9,999 nt of DNA from NCBI GenBank assembly GCA_011046175.1, contig DSBB01000295.1, positions 1-9,999 of the forward strand. The letters are read 5' to 3'. Position numbers and translations under genes: made by a program. This document shows, piece by piece, positions 5,903 through 9,999 of this stretch (positions within the stretch are counted from its first letter, which is position 1; every line of letters begins with the position of its first letter). Origin of the DNA: Candidatus Hydrogenedentota bacterium. GTDB taxonomy: Bacteria; Hydrogenedentota; Hydrogenedentia; Hydrogenedentales; CAITNO01. Below the pieces are notes generated by a model. That model saw nothing but the letters and a program-made list of their open reading frames with translations. It was not told the DNA's origin and ran no database searches.

Positions 5903-7414
5903 TCAATAGCGCCGCAACATTTCCAGCATTTCACGATCAAGTTGATGGCCGTGAAAGGACTCATATTCCACGTCCTTTCTGCCACTGTCCAGAATTCCGA
6001 AGGCGCCGCGGAAATTCCACAGCGCCCATCCGATCCCGGCGCGCCGGAATGTTTTCAAACTGTCTTCCATCCAGCGCAAGACAACGTCATGGTTCGTTTC
6101 ATTGAATGCCCCCCATTCGCCGACCATGACGCCGATGCCTTGTTCACGCAAATCCGCCCATCGCTTGAAATGCTTTTCCCAGAGCCATGCCGCATTCTGC
6201 TCCTGAGCGGTTTGAAATCGTCGGGATTCCGGATTCGTGGAAATGGTCGCATTGGGTTCGCCCCACTTTGGAATGATGCTGATACTGTCGTATTCTCCCG
6301 TTTCATCGCGCAGCGCCACCCTTGTCAGGGAAAGCCAGTCCCCGTCGTCAACGTCAAGCGCCGCCTCGTGCTTGCCGGCGGGAATCGGAACCGTTATGTC
6401 CTGATCATAGCGTGCCTTGTACGAATTGTATTCTTCATAAAACGTACTCTCCTGCCACGGACCTTCACCGGGGCCGGGTGTAAAAGAAAGCGCGTGTTTT
6501 TCCTCGCCGTCAATACGCGCCACAAGCCGCGCATGATGCGACACTTCCCCCACCGTAACAACCAGCAACACCGGTTCCTTGAAGTTTGTGTGTATTTTGA
6601 GCGCTGATTTCAACTCTTTTTTCATGGAACCATAGAGGAAACCGCCGCCAATACATCGCACAGGCCACTCGGGGACCGGATACCGATCGGCGCCCTCGAC
6701 CCAGCCGGCCTTGTAATGAGTAAGCCCCATGGGTTGATACCCGCGGGCCGCTTGCGCGATCGGCATGGCAAACAATTCCTTGCAGGGGAACGCCCCCCAC
6801 CACAAGCCGTCGGCAATGATGAGCCTGTCCGGGTCTTCCGCCCAAATGGCCTCGGCCATTGTGCGCACCACGTCAGCGTACACATGGCCGCTGACGCCGT
6901 GCGGCTCATTGAATAAATTAAAACTGAGGAGGCGATTGGGCACGCCTTTGTACCTTCGGGCAAAATATCGCCAGTGCAGGGCGCATACGCGCTGGGTTTC
7001 AGGGTCCTCCCAAAGGCTGGTGGGTTCCGACGGTTTTGCCACCGTATGCCCCGGCGCCCGGTGAAAATTCATGCAAACATGAATGTTATATCTGGCGCCG
7101 AATTCAACCGCCTGATCCAGATCGTCAAAAGCCTCTTCGTTAATCTGCTCCCAATCCCCATTCACAATCCAGAATCGGTAGTCCATGGGCAATCGAACAA
7201 AATTAAAGCCCAATTCCGATATAAGCTGGAAATCCTGCTCCTGAAACGGCCCCGCTGAACTCATTCCCTGGATAAACTTCTCCAAAAGATTGAATCCGCG
7301 CCAGCGGGGCAACGCATCAGCCGCCGCTTCAGGCATATCTTTTGCTTCATAGCATATTGCGGGCAATTCCACTTGGAGACAAGCAACCAACATAAGCAAC
7401 GGAACAATATTCAT
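5903..7414 (-). CDS. Exported glycoside hydrolase family 5 protein with an inserted beta-domain
   Basis: A 503-residue retaining beta-glycosidase of family GH5 (cellulase/mannanase-like; substrate not assignable). The barrel begins at RWRGFNLLEKF (~38). GH5 landmarks follow in order: FVRLPMDY (Arg74), MNFHRAPGH (His118), FNLFNEPHG with acid/base Glu170, LTHYKAGW (His233), GVMVGEWGAFNE with nucleophile Glu433, and WALWNFRG near the end. The two catalytic glutamates are about 263 residues apart, far more than in a minimal GH5. The extra stretch, ~265-375, has beta-sandwich-like sequence (LLVVTVG, ARLVARIDG, ITVPIPAGKHEAAL, DWLSLTRVAL) resembling a carbohydrate-binding module. ATG 7414 is chosen because GGGAG lies 7 nt upstream (7422-7426) and a hydrophobic export signal follows. 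Its MLVAC could be a lipobox with Cys12, but the n-region has no positive charge. It starts 16 nt after the TPR gene stop, implying one transcript. Confidence 0.88.
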   Translation of the reverse strand: MNIVPLLMLVACLQVELPAICYEAKDMPEAAADALPRWRGFNLLEKFIQGMSSAGPFQEQDFQLISELGFNFVRLPMDYRFWIVNGDWEQINEEAFDDLDQAVEFGARYNIHVCMNFHRAPGHTVAKPSEPTSLWEDPETQRVCALHWRYFARRYKGVPNRLLSFNLFNEPHGVSGHVYADVVRTMAEAIWAEDPDRLIIADGLWWGAFPCKELFAMPIAQAARGYQPMGLTHYKAGWVEGADRYPVPEWPVRCIGGGFLYGSMKKELKSALKIHTNFKEPVLLVVTVGEVSHHARLVARIDGEEKHALSFTPGPGEGPWQESTFYEEYNSYKARYDQDITVPIPAGKHEAALDVDDGDWLSLTRVALRDETGEYDSISIIPKWGEPNATISTNPESRRFQTAQEQNAAWLWEKHFKRWADLREQGIGVMVGEWGAFNETNHDVVLRWMEDSLKTFRRAGIGWALWNFRGAFGILDSGRKDVEYESFHGHQLDREMLEMLRRY

Positions 7415-7430
7415 AGCCGTTCTCCCAAAG

Positions 7431-9999
7431 TTATTCTTCTGTCGCGGTAAGCCGTTTGAGCGCTTCCCGGGCTTCCTGATAATCCGGCTTGATGCGCAGC
7501 GCCTCAATAAAAGCGTCCAGCGCGTCTTCAGTCATACCGCTTCTTTCAAGGGCAAGCCCCAAATGGTATCTGGGCGTGGCGGCATGCGGCTGCTGTTCGA
7601 CAATTTCCCGCCAGCATTTCAGCCGTTTCCCGTCATTCCCCTGCTTCGCATATACCTTGTCAAGCAACGCGGCGGTATGCGGCGATTCCGGGCGCTTCAC
7701 AAGCAGATCAACAAAAAGTTCGCGCGCCTCTTCGTAGCGTTCCCGCGCGATCAGCAATTCACCAAGACGCACCTGGTGCCAACCGTCTTCCGGGGCAAGC
7801 GCAATCGCTTCACGATAAAGCGACTCCGCCGCCGCATACTGCCCCTCATTCTGTTTGCGTAACGCGATTTCCGCCAATCCGGAAGCCATTTCCCGCCGCA
7901 GTTCCGGCGCCGACACCAGCACCGCGTCCATCAACGCGCGTCCCTTTTCATAATCCTCCAGTATCGCCGCCAATACGCCGAAGCGCAATTGTAAAAGCGC
8001 ATTTTCCGGGGCGCGCGCCAACGCATCTTCGTATACCGCCCTGGCTTCCTCCAGTTGGCCAATCGCTTCGCGCGCCATGCCGAGATGCAGATGAGGAATA
8101 ACTGCCCCGGGCAATTCCGCGCAAAGGGAACGCCACTCGGCAACCCTGCCGTTTTCGTCCTGTCGCCTCGCGTATATCGCGTCAATCTGCGTCGCGCTGT
8201 GCGGCGATTCCGGCGCTTGTCGAATGACATGACGGTATAACTCCAACGCCTCTTCGTATTGTTCCCGTCGCACAAGCACATCCGCAAGGCGCGTGGGGTA
8301 CCATAACTCCGCGGGCGCGCGCGCCGACAATTCGCGGTACAGCATTTCCGCCCGCTCCAATTCATTCGCCGCGACAAAATGCTCCGCCAGCCCCGCAAGC
8401 AACGCCACAAAAAGCGTCTCCAATTTCGGCGCCGACGCCAATGCCGCCTCCATTAATGCGCGTCCTGCCTCATAATCCTCGAACCGCGCCGTGAGCGCCC
8501 CCAGGCGGAGCGCCGCTTCCGGTTTGTCCGCATGAATCTCATGAACAACGCGGTATTGTTGCAGGGCTTCGGCATGTCTGCCCGCGCTTTCGAGCGCCTT
8601 GCCAAGATGAAGCGCCGGCACAAAAGCATGCGGATGCAGTTCATGCAGTTCCTCCCATATCGCAAGCCGTTCTTCCGATGCGCCGGTGCGTTCAAATATC
8701 TCATCCGTCTTGCGCGCGGAATACGGCGATTCAGGGTCCCGCCGTAAAATATCCGCGAACACATCAAGCGCAAGAGCATAATTTTCCTGCGCCATAAGCG
8801 CTTCCGCATAATGCACCTGGTGCCAGCCGTCTTCCGGAGCAAGCTCCATCGCCTCGCGATAGATGGCCTCGGCAAAAGCGTGCGCGCCCGTCTTTGTGTA
8901 CTGCTCCGCAATACGCGCCAGCCCGGCGACAAACTCGGGCTTCATATCCGGGTTGACATCCACCGCCTTGTCCATCATGCCGCGGCCCTTGGCATAGCTT
9001 TCCGACAACGCCACAAGAACGCCGCGCCGAAGCACGGCTTCCATGTTTTCCGGGTGATGAATTTCCACATGTTCATAAAGGGAACGCGCTTCATCAAGAT
9101 TGCCCCGTCTTTCCAGCTCACGGCCCAAACGCAACGCGGGAACCGCCGCTTCCGGGTGGGCATGGTGCAATTCACGCCAGAACTGAAGCAATGCGTCGGC
9201 GTTTTCCTGCGCCATGCAGACTTGATCAAATCGCGCGGCGGTATATGGCGACTCCGGGGCGGCGCGCAGCACAGCCCGGTAGTTTTCAAGGGCGGCGGCG
9301 GGCTCCCCGCGTTCAAGCAACACATCGGCCAGCTTCACTTGGTGGCTCCGGTCATGAGGCGCAAGCATCAGCGCCTGCCGGTACAGCGTCTCGGCGCGGT
9401 CCAGCCCATTCCGTTCCCGCATCATGTCGGCAATGGCGGCTATATCAAGAGCAAGAACGCCCGCCTGATCGGGCATATATCTTCCAAGCGCGAACAACGT
9501 CCGGGCGCGCGCCTCATAATCCGTCATATCCGCCGCCAACGCTTCAATACGCCGCGCAAACCGTTCATGCCCGGGATAGCGATTCAATAACTCAAAGTAG
9601 GCGGCAACGGCTTTTTCCGTATTCCCCCCAGCTAGAAGTCTTATTTCTATCCAGACTGCCCGAAACTCCTTTTCAAAGCGCGTGTGCTTTCGGCCACACA
9701 ACTGAAATGCAGGCGTGGCCGTCCGGAGATAAAGCAGCCACGGAAAGGCCTCCTGATTTGCCACACGATACACGCCAATAAGCGAGGGAGCATCCTCGCA
9801 AAGCAGTTTTATTCCCATGAACCGGTTTGTTCCCCAAGGATGGATCAGCACATTGACAAGGGGCGTATTGGAAAAGCGGTGTTTTAACAAGGCAAACTCA
9901 ACAGGCATGTAATTGGCCAATTCGTACACCGGCACAAAATACAAAAGGGATTCTTGAGAGGCCCCGACCGCAGGCGCCAGTATACGCCTTGTAAAATCC
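7431..9999 (-). CDS. Large TPR super-repeat protein, 5' end beyond the window
   Basis: At least 855 codons of a tetratricopeptide-repeat protein. TPRs form superhelical scaffolds for protein-protein binding; the partner and compartment are unknown. The frame is open through 9999. A possible TTG at 9944 has 18 in-frame sense codons before it (ending ...AVGASQESL), so the real start is probably outside. About 107 residues after the TTG (Trp/Tyr/Phe-rich, for example VNVLIHPWGTNRF) do not look like TPR and may be a separate domain. From nt ~9623 to 7434 everything is TPR, with Ala/Leu/Tyr helices such as AETLYRQALMLAP, organised as a 174-residue super-repeat described separately. It ends with RLTATEE and TAA at 7431-7433. 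The GH5 gene follows after 16 nt. Start, total length and export signal cannot be judged from this window. Confidence 0.85.
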   Translation of the reverse strand, partial: DFTRRILAPAVGASQESLLYFVPVYELANYMPVEFALLKHRFSNTPLVNVLIHPWGTNRFMGIKLLCEDAPSLIGVYRVANQEAFPWLLYLRTATPAFQLCGRKHTRFEKEFRAVWIEIRLLAGGNTEKAVAAYFELLNRYPGHERFARRIEALAADMTDYEARARTLFALGRYMPDQAGVLALDIAAIADMMRERNGLDRAETLYRQALMLAPHDRSHQVKLADVLLERGEPAAALENYRAVLRAAPESPYTAARFDQVCMAQENADALLQFWRELHHAHPEAAVPALRLGRELERRGNLDEARSLYEHVEIHHPENMEAVLRRGVLVALSESYAKGRGMMDKAVDVNPDMKPEFVAGLARIAEQYTKTGAHAFAEAIYREAMELAPEDGWHQVHYAEALMAQENYALALDVFADILRRDPESPYSARKTDEIFERTGASEERLAIWEELHELHPHAFVPALHLGKALESAGRHAEALQQYRVVHEIHADKPEAALRLGALTARFEDYEAGRALMEAALASAPKLETLFVALLAGLAEHFVAANELERAEMLYRELSARAPAELWYPTRLADVLVRREQYEEALELYRHVIRQAPESPHSATQIDAIYARRQDENGRVAEWRSLCAELPGAVIPHLHLGMAREAIGQLEEARAVYEDALARAPENALLQLRFGVLAAILEDYEKGRALMDAVLVSAPELRREMASGLAEIALRKQNEGQYAAAESLYREAIALAPEDGWHQVRLGELLIARERYEEARELFVDLLVKRPESPHTAALLDKVYAKQGNDGKRLKCWREIVEQQPHAATPRYHLGLALERSGMTEDALDAFIEALRIKPDYQEAREALKRLTATEE
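7434..9623 (-). repeat. 522-bp (174-codon) tandem super-repeat within the TPR gene
   Basis: The motif PESP(Y/H) recurs once per unit, with the codon block on the plus strand starting at 7681, 8203, 8725 and 9247, exactly 522 bp apart each time. Unit limits by that register are A 9404-8883, B 8882-8361, C 8360-7839 and D 7838-7434 (D stops after 135 of 174 residues). A degenerate second half of an earlier unit lies at 9623-9405: GNTEKA there aligns with GNLDEA of unit A at the same 174-residue offset. Each full unit would hold about five TPRs. Nucleotide identity is patchy, but some blocks are nearly identical, for example 7770-7800 versus 8814-8844 (31 bp, two differences). Confidence 0.9.

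Noticed and set aside
5899..5912. GCGCT-CAAT-AGCGC hairpin at the GH5 stop codon as a terminator
   Set aside because: The stem is only 5 bp, overlaps the stop codon and lacks a T-tract on the minus strand (TTCAAAACC).
5894..6607. Plus-strand open frame of 237 codons
   Set aside because: It is antisense to the GH5 gene, whose catalytic nucleophile region and C-terminus are encoded there.
8811..9590. 259-codon open frame on the plus strand
   Set aside because: It is antisense to the repetitive TPR gene, and its length follows from that gene's codon pattern repeating every 522 bp; no recognisable domain.

Overview
The window looks like ordinary chromosome from a Gram-negative (diderm), heterotrophic, uncultured-type bacterium of moderately high GC. 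The diderm reading rests on a fragment matching the C-terminus of LptB (LPS export) at the left edge and on several exported proteins. The mix of a URO-D-like methyltransferase, a secreted PHP phosphoesterase of the Sb-PDE type and a GH5 enzyme of the 'RGFNLLEKF' type is common in Planctomycetes/Lentisphaerae/Hydrogenedentes-like lineages. That placement is inference from family memory; no marker gene in the window settles it. No rRNA, tRNA, CRISPR array, insertion sequence or phage gene was seen.

Layout. 1-41 (+) is the last codons of an lptB-like gene. 84-1550 (-) is zwf (glucose-6-phosphate dehydrogenase), convergent with lptB. 1551-1728 is a divergent promoter region with a perfect 7-bp inverted repeat over a candidate zwf promoter. 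1729-2751 (+) is queA (queuosine tRNA modification). 2752-2933 is a leader/intergenic region with a candidate promoter and a well-formed hairpin.

2934-5856 (+) is a tight three-gene unit: a URO-D/MtaA-like protein starting at GTG, a small exported protein with a fibronectin-III-like domain and a C-terminal sorting-type tail, and an exported PHP-domain phosphoesterase. The gaps are 26 and 11 nt, so co-transcription is likely. 5857-5902 is a short convergent spacer with a weak terminator candidate.

5903-9999 (-) is a second unit. A large TPR protein, whose 5' end lies beyond the right edge, is followed after 16 nt by an exported GH5 glycoside hydrolase. The TPR protein is built on an exact 174-residue (522-bp) super-repeat.

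How the genes may work together: zwf and queA are housekeeping genes. The two accessory units converge on each other. Together they encode exported enzymes acting on a polysaccharide (GH5) and on an organic phosphate ester (PHP), plus a FN3-like surface protein, a TPR scaffold and a cytoplasmic URO-D-family protein. A shared role in using environmental organic matter is possible, but the sequence does not prove it.
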